Counted from the first letter of the stretch, positions 21,641 to 33,655 are shown. The stretch: 64,000 nucleotides of DNA from Ceratothoa steindachneri (GCA_963969495.1 OZ018323.1:72636920-72700919), one strand, 5' to 3'. Translations and numbers: made by a program. The notes: generated from the sequence alone by a model not told the origin.

Positions 21641-21863
21641 GGGTTCTGAACGGAAGAGTATGAAAGAATTCTGTCGTGAGATGGGGGAACTGGTAATGAG
21701 GGCTAAGAGTATGGTTGATGAGATGATAAATAGTGACGATGAGACTGACAGGACGACTGACGAACAACCCCGACTAATTGCTACGCGTAGCCAGGGACCA
21801 GTAGACGAGTGTGAATGGGTGCAGAAGGGTGCGATTGAGCACAAGTGGTACCGTGAAGAGTGA
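21621..21863 (+). CDS. Small third ORF (80 codons) of the LTR element
   Basis: This frame overlaps the last 20 bases of pol and ends 36 bases before the polypurine tract. It is in the gag frame (+1 relative to pol). The product is strongly charged, with a predicted helix (EFCREMGELVMRAKSMVDEM) and an acidic middle. I recognise no domain, signal peptide or membrane segment, so it is not an envelope. It could be the old C-terminal end of pol cut off by a frameshift, a product made from a spliced RNA, or chance. Base use resembles that of the pol frame. Confidence 0.4.
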   Translation: MRGRKSEGSERKSMKEFCREMGELVMRAKSMVDEMINSDDETDRTTDEQPRLIATRSQGPVDECEWVQKGAIEHKWYREE

Positions 21864-21899
21864 TTGAAAGGGTTTAGTGAGTGGCTGGTCGAATGGCTT

Positions 21900-21912
21900 A
21901 AGGAAGGAGGGG
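21900..21912 (+). other. Polypurine tract
   Basis: AAGGAAGGAGGGG, thirteen purines, abuts the start of the right LTR, the position expected for the plus-strand primer of reverse transcription. Confidence 0.92.
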
Positions 21913-22656
21913 TGTGGTGGGGCGAATGTGAGTGTGTGTAAAAGGGCCATTCTCCCACCCCTTTTCTCAGTACCCTCTCCCTCCCTCTGTAAGAATGTGT
22001 GTGAATGGGAATGGGTTTGTTTTTTTTGTTTATTTTATGTATAAAAATGATTACCATGTTTTTTTTCTTTCTTTCCAGGCCTCATATTCTGGAAAGATAG
22101 GACTTAGTTTCGTATATCCTTATATTACAAACAAAGCGTTATATCCTGGAAAGCTATATTATCATTAATAAATAAAGGCCATTAGTATAGCTTAATGAAG
22201 GAGGGCTTATAATAGCCACGTAAGCTTTTTTTTAAAGTCATTATCTTCCATCAAGCGCAGAGGCGCCACACTTGTAAGTCCTAGGCATTTTGCTCGCTCG
22301 AGTGGCAGGTGGCTGGACATCTTCCCATCCTCTTTGTATAAAGTGAGGCCTTGATTGTTGTGTATATATTGACTGTTGTAGTCAGGATTTTTTGGGGGTT
22401 GTTTGATTTTTTATGTTTATTAGGATAGATTAAATAGTATTCATATATATAGGATTTTCTTTTTGTATTTTTGGCCAAAAAGTAAGATCTCCAATATAAT
22501 CGCCCCCTCTCTATTGTAGATATTTTGTAAATTTTTTTGTAAGTAAAGGGACTGTATATACAATCCGTTTCATTCTCCTTCGATTTCTCACGTCCGGATA
22601 GTGTAGGAAGCGGGTTGGATCGATTGGGGGTTAGTTTAGATTTTCGGCCCGCTACA
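21913..22656 (+). repeat. Right LTR (744 bp)
   Basis: Direct copy of the left LTR at an offset of exactly 7984 bases throughout, with no insertion or deletion and no substitution that I could see. It is followed by ACGT, the target duplication. Confidence 0.95.
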
Positions 22657-22660
22657 ACGT

Positions 22661-24049
22661 GGGTGGTAAAGTCTGAAACCTTTCTCACAAAACAATAGCT
22701 GTAAGTAAAGTCGAAACTCATCAGAACAAGATCTACAGACCTAAGTTGCGTGTTTTCAATTATTGTGACTTATGACCTTATGAGCAAATGATCTTCCTAC
22801 CTTCAAAACTTTCAATAATTCTCAGACTAATCTTGGGAGGACCTTGACAATTATATCATTCGAAAGAAAATATAAGACAACATGAAGGGTTGCAAATTTC
22901 GTTAAATTTGGCCAAATAGTTACAATGTTATTGACAAAAACTCATTGCAATGTAAAACAGTCACCAGCCAACCGACCGACCTATGGACCGACATACAAAT
23001 TTATAGAGTTAGGGCACGCGACTAAAAACGTCAAATAATTCACTCTAATCTTTCATAATCAAACTCATTAATTATAACTTCGTTACAATCTGTTCCTATG
23101 TTAATACAGTCACCTCGAGTGGTTCATATATATTTTAGCTTAATTATTGAATTAAGTAAACAGTGAGCCATGAATGATAATAAATATAAAAATCTGTCTC
23201 CGAAAATTAGATAACTTATAAACAAGTCTCGCCGGTTTCTTTCTCTTTAACTTAAAAGTAACATAAGTTCTGCCATAAATAATTACTTTAATTATCTCTA
23301 ATCCTTTTACTTGAAAACTCATTAATTTTGTAGAATTGCGCCAATTTAATTAATATCTTCTACTTTCTCAACTCCAACATCTATTATTAGCTAAACTCGT
23401 GAAAGATCGATGAAAGAGGATAAAATGGCCCATTTCCATATCTCAGCCAACAGTTAATATCTCTGAAAATGAAAGTAATGGAGCAGCGCTTTTTGTTACA
23501 GTTCGTTTTGTGTCAACTTTCATTGATTTCTTTTGATAACTTTAAATTTATAAGGAATCGCTGGCTTGGCACATTTTACCTATGATTTAATTACAGTACG
23601 TATCTATTATTTTAGTCATAATAATTATTTTTTGATTTATTGTTAAATGAATGAGAGTAATTTTAAAAGAAGAATCCGTTTTTTTCAAGAGTCGATCATT
23701 GAAAGAGCTTTTCTATAATTTTATAATATTTTTAAGTATTATTTTTTATAAGCAGGAACTAAGAACTAAGAAAATACAAAAATACAGCCTTTAATTAATA
23801 CCAAAAATGAGGATCGACCTTTTCTCTTATCGGTTCTTCCATCATGTCTGAGCAGAGACCATTTGGAGGGTGTGTCCCTCTAAAATCAAATTATTGACAC
23901 GATATTACGTATATGTTTTTTATAAATAACTTTTAGTAAATATGTGTGGAAATATCAATAAATCATCAGTGTCTTTACAAGTTACAAAGCGATCTGCTTC
24001 TCACGGAATCCACGTTCACAACAACCTGATTAATGCGATTCCGAAGAAT
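22661..24049. other. AT-rich DNA without recognised gene
   Basis: Flank of the LTR element. It contains one copy of a 54-bp direct repeat (23619-23672). Nothing else is assignable. Confidence 0.5.
23619..23672 (+). repeat. 54-bp direct repeat, copy 1
   Basis: Matches 25159-25212 with two mismatches, 1540 bases apart. Its core ATTTTTTGATTTATTG is AT-rich, but the match is too long for chance. The sequence between the copies includes a transposase fragment on the minus strand. Confidence 0.8.
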
Positions 24050-24310
24050 AAATACATTTCTCATTTTTATACGCTAATCTTCAGGCTTAATGAAACCCCA
24101 AGCAAAAGAATTAAAAGTCTCAAATGGGTAAAGCCCTGTTACTACTGTCAAGATACTCGTCGAACGTGCCTATAACGAGGGAAACATTTTTAGAGAAAAC
24201 TCTTAATATTATTTCCTGAAGGCACAGTCCACCATCCTGCTTGAAGAATACTATGTCACGAATGCGACTGTGACAGAGATGCGGTTTGAGAGCATTTTGT
24301 TCCATACTAA
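24050..24310 (-). pseudogene. Mariner-like transposase C-terminal fragment
   Basis: The minus-strand frame 24120-24305 contains DIVFFKQDGG, like the QDG block around the second catalytic Asp of mariner-type transposases with a WPxRSPDLT ending. About 40 codons further on, poorly preserved residues (LPI, stop, DF then FFCLGFH) line up with the usual third-Asp and FFLWG block after allowing stops and a frame change. Only the C-terminal third is visible. The assignment rests on short motifs; chance similarity is possible. Confidence 0.4.
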
Positions 24311-25158
24311 TCTACAGGGTTTTTCTAAATAGCAACCTTCTAAAATTATAAAGGCACATAAATATTTGAGAGTAATAACAAGCTATACATTTACTTATCA
24401 TGACTTTCCGATTAAATAAATTCACTAGATCTTTATTCTGATTTTAAATTTGCTCAAGAGGTTCTGCACACATCGTGTTAATCTTATTTTTTTAATTTGT
24501 GGATGCTTGGATATAATAAGGCTATTAGTTATATCGAAACATAGAATAAAGTAAAATGTTGGGTACCGAATGTTTAACCTGTGACATCACACCCTAATCT
24601 ATATGTCGATCCATTTTAACTCTTTATTGATAAAATTCAATCCTATCATCAGGATTTCATGGCAGTGTAGATCTACTCTCTTTTAAAAAATAAGGTTCAT
24701 TTGAATTTGTAGAATAATTTCGTAATAGCCTGACCTCTTAGTCCAATTCTATTAAACTTTCCAGATTTTATCTCATATGTTTACACCGCATGCATCAGTG
24801 TTACATAATATGCCATTTTCTGATAAATTAGGCTGCACAGATTACGTTATTCATGTACGCAATCGCTTTCCACTATTTTCACCTGAAATTAATATATCAA
24901 ATTTAGTTAATATATCAAAGGTATAATGTCGAAAATGATTTATTTATCTTGTTTCTAAAAAAATATATAGACTCATTTTACTGCATGTACAGGTGAATTG
25001 TCGATTTAACCCATTCATTGTGTGTCTCAGTCCTCTGTTCTTTTATCATAGTAGACTTAATAGCGATCGCCTATGAAGGATGCAATATCATGTCAATGGT
25101 TAATGATCTAATGAGTTTAAACAAGCAAGCCGTGTTTCTTACTATTAAGGCCAGGAGG

Positions 25159-25212
25159 TAATAATTATTTTTTGATTTATTGTTAAATGAATGAGGTTAA
25201 TTTTAAAAGAAG
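25159..25212 (+). repeat. 54-bp direct repeat, copy 2
   Basis: Second copy of the sequence at 23619-23672; the two mismatches are adjacent. It lies just upstream of the transposase remnant at 25240. Confidence 0.8.
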
Positions 25213-25239
25213 ACATTGCAAAGAATTAGCAAATGAGGG

Positions 25240-25990
25240 GGAATGAGTCAAGCTGTGATTACGCTGGTACTGCGTCTCAGAAACCTTACCCAAAGCTTTC
25301 TTATGCAAAATGAAACATCGACATTATTATTGAGATCTATAGCATCAATGATAAATATCCCAGCAAGACAATGCTTTCCATAGCCTCAACAATTGAGTGT
25401 CAGAGTCTTTCAGCAGCTAGTTAGTCCATTACTACTTATATAAGATATATAATGCCAGCTTTTGTAGCAGAAATGAAAGAAAAGCTAACGGAGTGAGCTG
25501 TGAGCTTCTGAAAGCACTGAACCATCCACTCAAGTCTGGCATGATATGGTTCTTTTCAGACGGAAAGAATTTTTGACAGGACAAATTGGTGAATCACAGG
25601 ATAAGCACCGGTCTGTTCTGTTTCCCTGAGATAAAACCATATTCCCAAAGAACAATTTTCCAATCAACATCATGGTGTTTAGTAGAAATGTCCATGTTAT
25701 CCCTTCGTTTATCTTCCAATAGGGCCTAAGACTCAATAGGAGAACTATATCATATTCCTGGAGGAGATGATGATTTCCGAATCCAGAGGGCGTTTGGTGG
25801 AAGATCATATTTGTGGCAGCAGAACTCTCAATCAAGCCACGCAAACAGGAAGAGCCAGTCTTGGCTTCGAGATAATTTCTGTGACCACATTACTAAGAAC
25901 ATCTATATCACCTTTCCTCCAGTCTGCTACGGGCTAGGCTATTGTTTACGGCGTAGTTGAAAGAGAACAAAATGTCCCGTGCACCACATA
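25240..25990 (+). pseudogene. Tc1/mariner-superfamily transposase remnant
   Basis: The plus strand, read across stops and one or two frameshifts, gives LNHPLKSGMIWFFSDGKNF near 25520-25575, which fits the first catalytic Asp block (FSDEKNF in relatives). It then gives FGGRSYLWQQNSQSSHANRK and WLRDNFCDHITKN near 25790-25900, the block around the second Asp, where the usual QQDSAP reads QQNSQ. The final SPDxNPLD block has degraded. A 104-codon minus-strand frame (25530-25844) is only the antisense shadow. The gene encoded a DNA-cutting transposase; this copy is dead. Confidence 0.65.
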
Positions 25991-25999
25991 GGTAAAGCT

Positions 26000-28900
26000 T
26001 CCTTTATTTATAATTTATTTCATTGCTTTAAAGTTTATATAGTCAATAAATTATCCCCAAATGATTGCTGCCATAAAAGCCCTAAATATTCAAAATTTAA
26101 AGACTTTCTAAGAGAAGTATGCAGAAGACTAAATTTTCCTATGATTTATCGAGATAAGTTTTTTTACTACCAATTAGTTTATCTACCAAGACCAGAGGAA
26201 CAGTCAATGAAATGAGTTCTCTATAATATCCAGAACCCTTCTGATAACCAATCATAAAATCAGACCTGCCTTTGATTAGGCAATCATGGGAAGGATATTA
26301 AATGAGTAAAAAGAACTTAATCGTTAGGTTTTTATTAGCTTATAAACGTTCTCGTAGAGTGGAAAATTATTTCTCCAGATACTGATTGAGCAAATTATCA
26401 TCATAAGCTCCCCTTTTTGGTGAATCTAAGAAATTCGTTCCAAGCAGTACTTAATTGTGTTGAGAAAATTTCACTGCTTAAGACGAAAAATAGATACCTA
26501 TTGGAAATGTTGGTTGTGTAAAACTCTCACAACCTGAATTTATTAACAAGGTCATATTGCAATCATACTTGGTTGCTTCAATTTAGTTGGGTTAGATGGA
26601 GAGCTATCTTGGAAGTTGATGCGAATATTGAGACTTAAAGTGGAGAGACGGCTGTTCCGAATGTGTTTTGCGAATGAAAATAATCTCCTTCTTCGGATTG
26701 CCAGAATACGTAATACCATGAGGCCTCCATAATGGGATAGCCAGCAGTCGCTTGCAGGAGCAATTTTCAGAAGCTACTTAAAAGCATTGTTATATATATT
26801 ATATTTTACACGAAATGTATTTGAATGTGTTCCTTTGATAAAAAGTCATTTTAGTAACTGTGCACTATCACATTAAAAAAATAGTAACTCATACATCCTT
26901 TAAATACAAACTAATGAGTGGTACTCCTTAACTCCAGGCCTCACTGAGAGAAGACACCTCTGATTACAGTCGAGCTAGGCCTCATCAATTATAGTTATTC
27001 GCCAGATGTGGTCCCAATTGGGGTCGACTTCGCGCTGGATACGCCAGGCTGTAAATATCCATCCATTAGATATTTACTAATATAAATTAATTTTTTATGG
27101 AATTGCGTTTTAAAAGCATCCCATATACATGATATTGTTTATAAATAGTGTACTTATCTTTTTTAAAGATTTGTTCCATGAAAAATAAATGCAGTCATCT
27201 GGCAACAATATCTTGGTTAACAAATTGGGTTTTGGTTCATCTTTTATTCTTTCTCATTAATTTTAGTTTCTGTTTCCTAATTCGTTACGTCTGTCTATCC
27301 TCTCATTGTTTAACTAATAAGTACACAAGCTCTTATATGATTTCACACATTGGTTATAATTTCCTTCTCATAATCTCCTCAAAAGTTAATTTTCATGACT
27401 TTAGAGGTCATGGCCATAGCTAACAGAGCAATATATTATCTTATTCTTTCTGAAAATAGACCTACATCTCTAGATTGTGAGGAAATTTATGTTTAAGACA
27501 AGGACCTGCATTCAAGGTCCATTTAAGAAAATATGGGCACCCTCTCGCTGTTGCCCGTTGGCAATCGTTTGTCTCTCTTAAAATTTATGTTTACCAATGA
27601 ATAATCATTCTTTCTTACCTAGCAGTTTAAATTTCTTTTCTGTCAACTATAATCAAATATTATTTCATGATTAAATATATCAATGTACGATTCTCCTTTA
27701 ATCGTTCACTTAGAAATAATTGTTATTATTTACACTATTGTTGCAATCAATTTGACCAAATCATTTCCTTCATTATTACAAGTGATTTCTCCGAAATCAT
27801 ATGAGATAGTTTAAAGACCGTCCCAGTTTTTAAAACCATTTAAGCATTCTTATATATTATGGAATTCAAAGATAATAAATATATTTAAAGCAAATTTATT
27901 GAGAAAATCAACTTGGGCATTTCTTGAAGAAAGTTTGTATAGCGAGTTCTGTAAAGAAAGTGATGAAGATTGAAACAGTGAAAGTTGTTGGATGATAAAG
28001 AGAAACAGCTCCTCCTGTATACATTCTGATATCAGCTACACCATGGTTTGAGAAACACCAACAACACCTTATTGTGAGCTGAGACTTACATGAACACAAT
28101 AATCTATGTACGTAATATCCCCGCGACTTTCATTCGTCCGTTTTATTCTTCTGTTAGACGAATCATGATAAGTGATTGATTCCTTCACTAATGATTCGCG
28201 GTGTAGGGTCACCTTATCAAGTAATTTTCAAATGCCATTTAAAAGATTCAAAATATTAAATACAAACTGCTCTATGAACACTACGTTCACTTACCCGCGA
28301 ACGGTGGCAAGCATAACTAGGGCGACCATACTGCACTTGACATCTGTAAAATTCGTATATTCTACGGCCGCGTGCAAGCAAGGAAATTTTATGGGGCGGT
28401 GGTAAATGTTTTCATTAACAGCTAATTTTTAATTGAATATTTTCCACCTTCAGTTCTAAACTTAAATTCCATTATGAACTCTAAGTTGATGTTCCACAAT
28501 TCTGTCGTTTTCCCTTTTAATACTAAGGACCTAACCAGCTACCTCATTTTGAGTTAGAAGAGGATTTAAAAAATACCAATAAAATACCTCTTTGAACACC
28601 TAAAAAATACAACTACTCTCAAATCAGGCCTCTGTTTATATCAGCACGTTTATAACTATTTTGTTAAACTAAATCTTACATTTACGATGCAGGCTGATGA
28701 ATAAATTGATTAAAATTTCCATTTTGTTTCAAGTATTATATTTCTTGGGAAGGGAAGATATATCAGAGTAAAAGTAATTCTATTTTAGTTATAACAACAA
28801 TGGCCAAACTAGCACATATGCAGCAACACAAGTTATGTCATTAAATACAACTTTGTTATTGCAGGTAAGTTCAAAAACTTTGTAAGCTGAATTATGTAAC

Positions 28901-29775
28901 CTATTATGGCCTAACCCTCACAGAATGCGGATCAAACACTTATTTGGCCTGGTGAGACCTTTCTAAAATGACATATCTTCGGATATTGGATGTCATGTCG
29001 GCGACACATAGAACCTAGTACTCGTAAGTGAGGGATTTCCTTTGCTACCTAGCATTATCTGGTTTTAAAGTGTGGAAAAGCGGAGATTTATGACTCGACG
29101 GACTAGTTGTTGACCTATCCTCAGTGCTAGTTATGCTACATGCTCTTGCAAGGGCACTTCTTTATCTTGACTACCAATAAGTTGGTATCAAATAAAGAAA
29201 AATGCAAAGCAAGGCATAAATCTAAGACAGAATAGGTTGGAGCGGATTACTTTTAGCTTTTATATGGTCTAAATTATTCCACATAAAAATAGAGCTAGAC
29301 CACCACCTTGTTGCTTACGTGGGAGAAAAGAGTATTTGCCCATTTCTCTATGTCGGAATTGCTTTCCTTTCACTATATTAGCCGGAAAGTTGTGAGTTCC
29401 TCTTTAAAATCTTCAAACAGCCCAGAAGAAACAAATTTAAAAGTATTATAACTGAACCTTCATCCTTTTCAATCGAACTGGTTTCTTACGTAATTTGCAG
29501 CCATCCTTACAGTCGATGGAACCATGTTACGGCTAAGAACTGTAGAGTTACACTATATCTTACATTTTCACTCCATCTTCACTTATTTTATTTTTAAATT
29601 AGCTATAAGTACAACACAACCCAAATTTTACCCGGCCCAATGATAAATGGTAAAATCACCCTCTCTGTTAATTAACAACGTCGTGTCTGGAGGCCAGTGC
29701 AACGGACATGCATTCTTCGTGGGGTGGCATGCTGTCACATTTCATATTGATCAGAGGTGCTAGTTCTCGGGCCCC
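26000..29775. other. AT-rich DNA without recognised gene
   Basis: Frames at 25979-26215, 27148-27423, 27908-28099 and 28172-28405 have no motif I recognise. Nothing with a clear RNA structure was noticed. Confidence 0.45.
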
Positions 29776-30434
29776 TTAACACATTGACTCCCATGTCACT
29801 AATTTAATGGTGAGACTGATGGTATTTTCCAATATGCCCGCAAACAAAAAATTGGTGACATGGCTAATATACTTTAACTCTTTTAAGGAAAGTGTTTCCA
29901 ATAATGTACCACCTGTTTGGCTACGTTTATGCGTAGTGGTGCAAAAGGGTACCACTTTGAACAAAGCATTTTTTGAATTGAGCAGCAGCTCAGAATCTGT
30001 ACCACCTTCATAAATGCACTCTCTGAAGCTTCTGGATGCATTTGGCTACAAATTTGGATGCCAACATTATTTACCCTAATTGTGGCTGAACCGTCGAAGG
30101 AGAATGCTGCGTCATCGTCACTTCCTAATTAAAATTAGCAGAAATTTCAGTTTTTTTGTAAGATAAATATAATTCTTTTGATATATTTTTGTTTCCTAAA
30201 TAGGATTAAAGTATTTATGTTGATATTATCAAATAAATCATACACACGCTCAAGTAATTCGAAAAAAGAAGGTGGTACGTTATCTGTACCACTGCACAAG
30301 TGTATTATAGATGTTTATATTGGCCTACGCATTTCCAACCTATTTTCACCGGATATATAGATATATGTTGCCTCACAAAAATAGGCTTTCACATATGCGT
30401 TTCATATATTAATTGTTGAAATAATTAGGGCTTT

Positions 30435-30490
<56 letters not shown>

Positions 30491-30504
30491 ATTGTATATA
30501 TATC
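30435..30504. repeat. (TA)n microsatellite, interrupted
   Basis: About 70 bases of TA repeats with small interruptions, just upstream of the piggyBac transposase remnant. Confidence 0.95.
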
Positions 30505-30519
30505 ATTTTCATTCTTCAG

Positions 30520-32181
30520 GATGGCTAGCCAAAAGCGAAAATTATCAGAAAAAGAGTTACAGATGTGGCCTGGGGCGATATTCCTTCGGAAACATCAGTT
30601 AACACTTCAGATGTTGATGAAGAGCTTGAAGATAGTAAAGAGAATATAGTATCCCCTATTTAGAGAATATTCACAATCGTTGTCGTCAGACAGTGATTTA
30701 GACGAACAATTTGTCTTCTGCTCAAGCGACTGGACCGAAATGGACAAAAAATTACTCAGTGGAAGGAGGAAAACTTTCAAAGTCATTTGGAGTAACTGAT
30801 GCTCTAAGACAACTAGATGAAACTACCCCTTTTAAAATATTTCTGAACTTTTTTCAAATCAAATTATTGACCATATTGTTTTTTACACAAATTTATATGC
30901 TCAGTTAGCAATGATGAAATGAAATGTTTTCTTGCGATTAATTTGTTTATGGAAATTAACAAATTACCCAGTTACAGGGGTCACTGGAGTAGTGATTCAA
31001 AGTTGAATGATTCCTTCATTTCCAATTTGATGTCTGTAAAAAGATTTGATTGTATCTTAGGCAATTTACATTTGAATGATAATGCCTCAAAGAGATTCCA
31101 CATACTTCGACAAGCTTTATAATGTGACGCCTTTACTTCAAATGCTTATTGGAAATTTCAAAAATGTTTTCTGCCTAGCGAAGTAGTTGCTGTTGATAAG
31201 TCAATGGTCATATTCAAAGGTCGCAGTACCCTAAAGCAATATAATCTGATAAAACCAATTAAAAGAGGTTATAAAGTATAGGTTCTAGCTGACAAGTCAG
31301 GTTATTTTCTTGATGGGGAAATATACACTGGTAGAATGCAAGGAAATGTTACTAAAGATTTAAGAGGTAGTGTTGTTTGGAAGCTTACGCAACCACTTCT
31401 AGGGGGAAATCATAAAGTTTTTATTGACAATTATTTCACTAGTTACGATTTAGTTGAAGATCTGAAAGGGCATTCTCTGCATTCATGTGTTACAGGAAAC
31501 CAGAATAGGAAAAAGTTTCCATCAAATTTCAAAGAATACAAAAGTATGAAGTAAGGAGAATATGACTGGTATGTAAGTGAAGATGTAATATGTGTACAAA
31601 TGAAAAGAGACACGTATGGTGCGTGTTATATCTAGCTATCATTGCCCAACTGATGTAGTACAAGTTTCAAGAAAAAAAAGAGATATAGGAACTAGTCAAA
31701 TCAATTGTCTTGAAACTATTAAAGATTATAACTAACATATGAATTGTGTAGATATATTTAAGCAGTTGAAGGCGTTATATGAAATAGATCGAAAAAGCCA
31801 TAAATGATGGCACAAAATATTTTTCTATTTCCTCGATGCAGCCATTGTAAATTCCTTTATAATCTCTAAGGATATATTACCTGATAAGATGAAAATGAAA
31901 AACTTCGTTTGAAAATTGTTGAGGGACTTGTTTCAGCAACTTATGTCACAAAGATAAAAGAGAAAGGCTCATCCTTTAGAATAAATAAGCATAAGCCTCA
32001 GGTGCCCTTTAAAATCAGGAAGCAAGAATCAACTCATCGACCAAGAAGAGAAACAAAAAGAAGATGTGGCTTATGCTGCACAAAAGCAAAACCATCCAAA
32101 ACAGAGTGGGAATGCTCGGTTTTCAAGGTGGCCCTTTGCCTTGGAAAGAAGAAAACTTACATTCAAGATTTTTCTAAATAA
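30520..32181 (+). pseudogene. piggyBac transposase, broken
   Basis: Plus-strand frames in order give an acidic N terminus (about 30600-30720, SDSDLDEQF), KMKCFLAINLFMEINKLPSY (about 30919), and the catalytic region. That region includes VDKSMVIFKGRSTLKQY near 31190-31240, YTGRMQGNV (31322), and FIDNYFTSYDL with the second Asp (31420). A C-terminal Cys-rich zinc-binding segment follows, RRCGLCC...WECSVFKVALCLGK (31909-32181). The order matches the DDE_Tnp_1_7 layout of piggyBac transposases. Stops and frameshifts separate the blocks (for example near 31130, 31553 and 31735), so no full protein can be made. Confidence 0.85.
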
Positions 32182-32523
32182 ACATACTACTCATGCATGT
32201 TACAAAGTAATTTTTGGGGGGTCAAAAAGGAATTAAATTTATAGAAGTTAAAAATAAAATTAAAAAAAATTTTTTTCTTGATTTTTGTTTGTTTTGGAGA
32301 GGGGAAATTTTACTATGGAAATTTGGGCGGTGGTACACTATGAGTACCACCTTAATAATTAGTTAATTAATTATACTTTTTCCAAAATAATAGTGAAATA
32401 TGATTTTGGCGAAGATTTATTGTCAATATCAAACAAAATATTTTATTTTATTTCAACAAATAAACCTTTGCCCTTCTAGGGCCTTTTTTTATCCTAATAA
32501 TTTTGGCCCTCAAAGGGTTTTAA

Positions 32524-33400
32524 GCTGCATCACCAAGGTTTGGGTGACAGGCTATGCATTTTATGATGTAAAATATTCCTTTTAAGCCTCTGTCTAAAAA
32601 TTAAGCTTCCGCTCCATTACACTAATGTTTCATCTATGACCAAGTCATTTAGTGGACATCATACAGATTGATAATTTTTTATGAGTATTTAAATAGATGG
32701 GGTAATTTGGCATATTCTCTCTCCTCTCTGAATGATATTGTTGTCAGCAAAATGAAACAAATTTAGTAGATTTTTTTCCTGTGAGTGGGGTTTCGAAGAA
32801 AGGAGATTTGCTCCAATATTCATTAATGCTACCGCTTCTATTCAACTTTATCCATAAATTTATTCTTAGAAACATTTCTAGAATTTTTCTAGAATATTGT
32901 CTTATTGGTAATTTTATGTTTGGAGCTGATCTATACTCATTCAGTTGACTTGAAAAAATATTTGTTTGTTTTACTAGAATGTTCAATACTTTATTATTTA
33001 CAAATAGTCTTAAAGTTTCATTTGATGTAATTGTTAGTTGTATATAAATTTGTAAACTACTTTTACCTGTGAAGCAAATTATGATATTCTGTTTGCATGC
33101 TCTGTCCACATTTGTATGACATCTGCTCTATGTAGAATTTCACCTCTCACGTCATTGTTCTCTATATCCACTCCCTCTGCTTCTCTATTTAATTCTACTA
33201 TAAATTTATCCACTAGTTCTTGCAGCCTAGAATCAATGTCATAATCACTGAATCCAGAAAACTCCTCTATGTAATCGGGATAGTGTATGGAATCATCATC
33301 ACTAACATCAGTGAAATTGGAACTGTTATCCTCAGAACCTCGGTCTATGTTCCTTATTACTTCATGGCCAATTCAATACCAATAGTTTAATAAGCACGAA
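32524..33400 (-). pseudogene. Second piggyBac transposase, 5' half, opposite strand
   Basis: Reading from 33400 down gives an acidic N terminus (SDDDSIHYPDYIEEFSGFSDYD near 33255-33320). The frame 32744-33109 then carries NKVLNILVKQTNIF, FLRINLWIKLNRSG and EYWSKSPFF, the blocks that precede the catalytic core. After a frameshift, DLVIDETLV near 32630 corresponds to the first catalytic Asp. The C-terminal half is absent, and the coding trace fades exactly where the other piggyBac copy ends (TTAA, 32520-32523). This copy may have been interrupted by that insertion, but I could not find its missing half on the far side. Confidence 0.7.
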
Positions 33401-33587
33401 ATTCATACTTCTTTTTCTCAAAAATGCTGACACATTCTCGCATAATCCACCTTAGCGCCACTGATTTGTGTGTTTGTACGTTAAGCAACTTTTGTATCTC
33501 ACTTGTTCACAAGCGATTGATAATGACGGAGGTCTCCGTTAAAACCTGGTTTCGCATATAATTTTAGTCCTATTACTTTGGTTTTAT

Positions 33588-33589
33588 AC

Positions 33590-33653
<64 letters not shown>
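33588..33653. repeat. (TA)n microsatellite
   Basis: About 65 bases of TA with single C interruptions; it abuts the start of the Penelope-like fragment. Confidence 0.95.

Positions 33654-33654
<1 letters not shown>

Positions 33655-33655
<1 letters not shown>

Larger units (their letters stand above)
13929..22656 (+). mobile_element. Nearly intact Ty3/gypsy-like LTR retrotransposon
   Basis: The 8728-bp element starts TGTGG and ends CTACA. It is flanked by the 4-bp direct repeat ACGT (13925-13928 and 22657-22660), the expected target duplication. In order it contains a 744-bp LTR, primer binding site, gag, a -1 frameshift signal, pol, a short third frame, polypurine tract and a second 744-bp LTR. 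Protease-RT-RNase H-integrase order and a D-35-E integrase place it in the Ty3/gypsy group. There is no envelope-like frame. The LTRs appear identical base for base, so the insertion should be recent. Pol is uninterrupted over 1691 codons; the only visible defect is an in-frame stop near the gag N terminus. The clade is not determined. Confidence 0.95.
29776..32523 (+). mobile_element. piggyBac element, likely ends at TTAA sites
   Basis: TTAA at 29776-29779 (followed by CACATTGACTCCC) and TTAA at 32520-32523 (reverse complement followed by AACCCTTTGAGGGCC) are the best candidate ends, since piggyBac inserts at TTAA. The two ends are only loosely similar. Stronger support is the short motif GTACCACC/GGTGGTAC, present several times on both sides of the transposase remnant: about 29906, 30000, 30271 and 30286 on the left, and 32332 and 32345 on the right as a perfect inverted pair. 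These may be subterminal transposase-binding repeats. A (TA)n tract lies inside (30435-30504). Confidence 0.55.

Noticed and set aside
14984..21767. Long minus-strand frames (up to 328 codons) across the LTR element
   Set aside because: They are shadows of gag and pol caused by the C-poor coding strand; their peptides are low-complexity Ser/His/Leu/Thr-rich with no motif, and they overlap intact sense domains.
25530..25844. 104-codon minus frame
   Set aside because: Antisense of the transposase remnant that reads with recognisable motifs on the plus strand.
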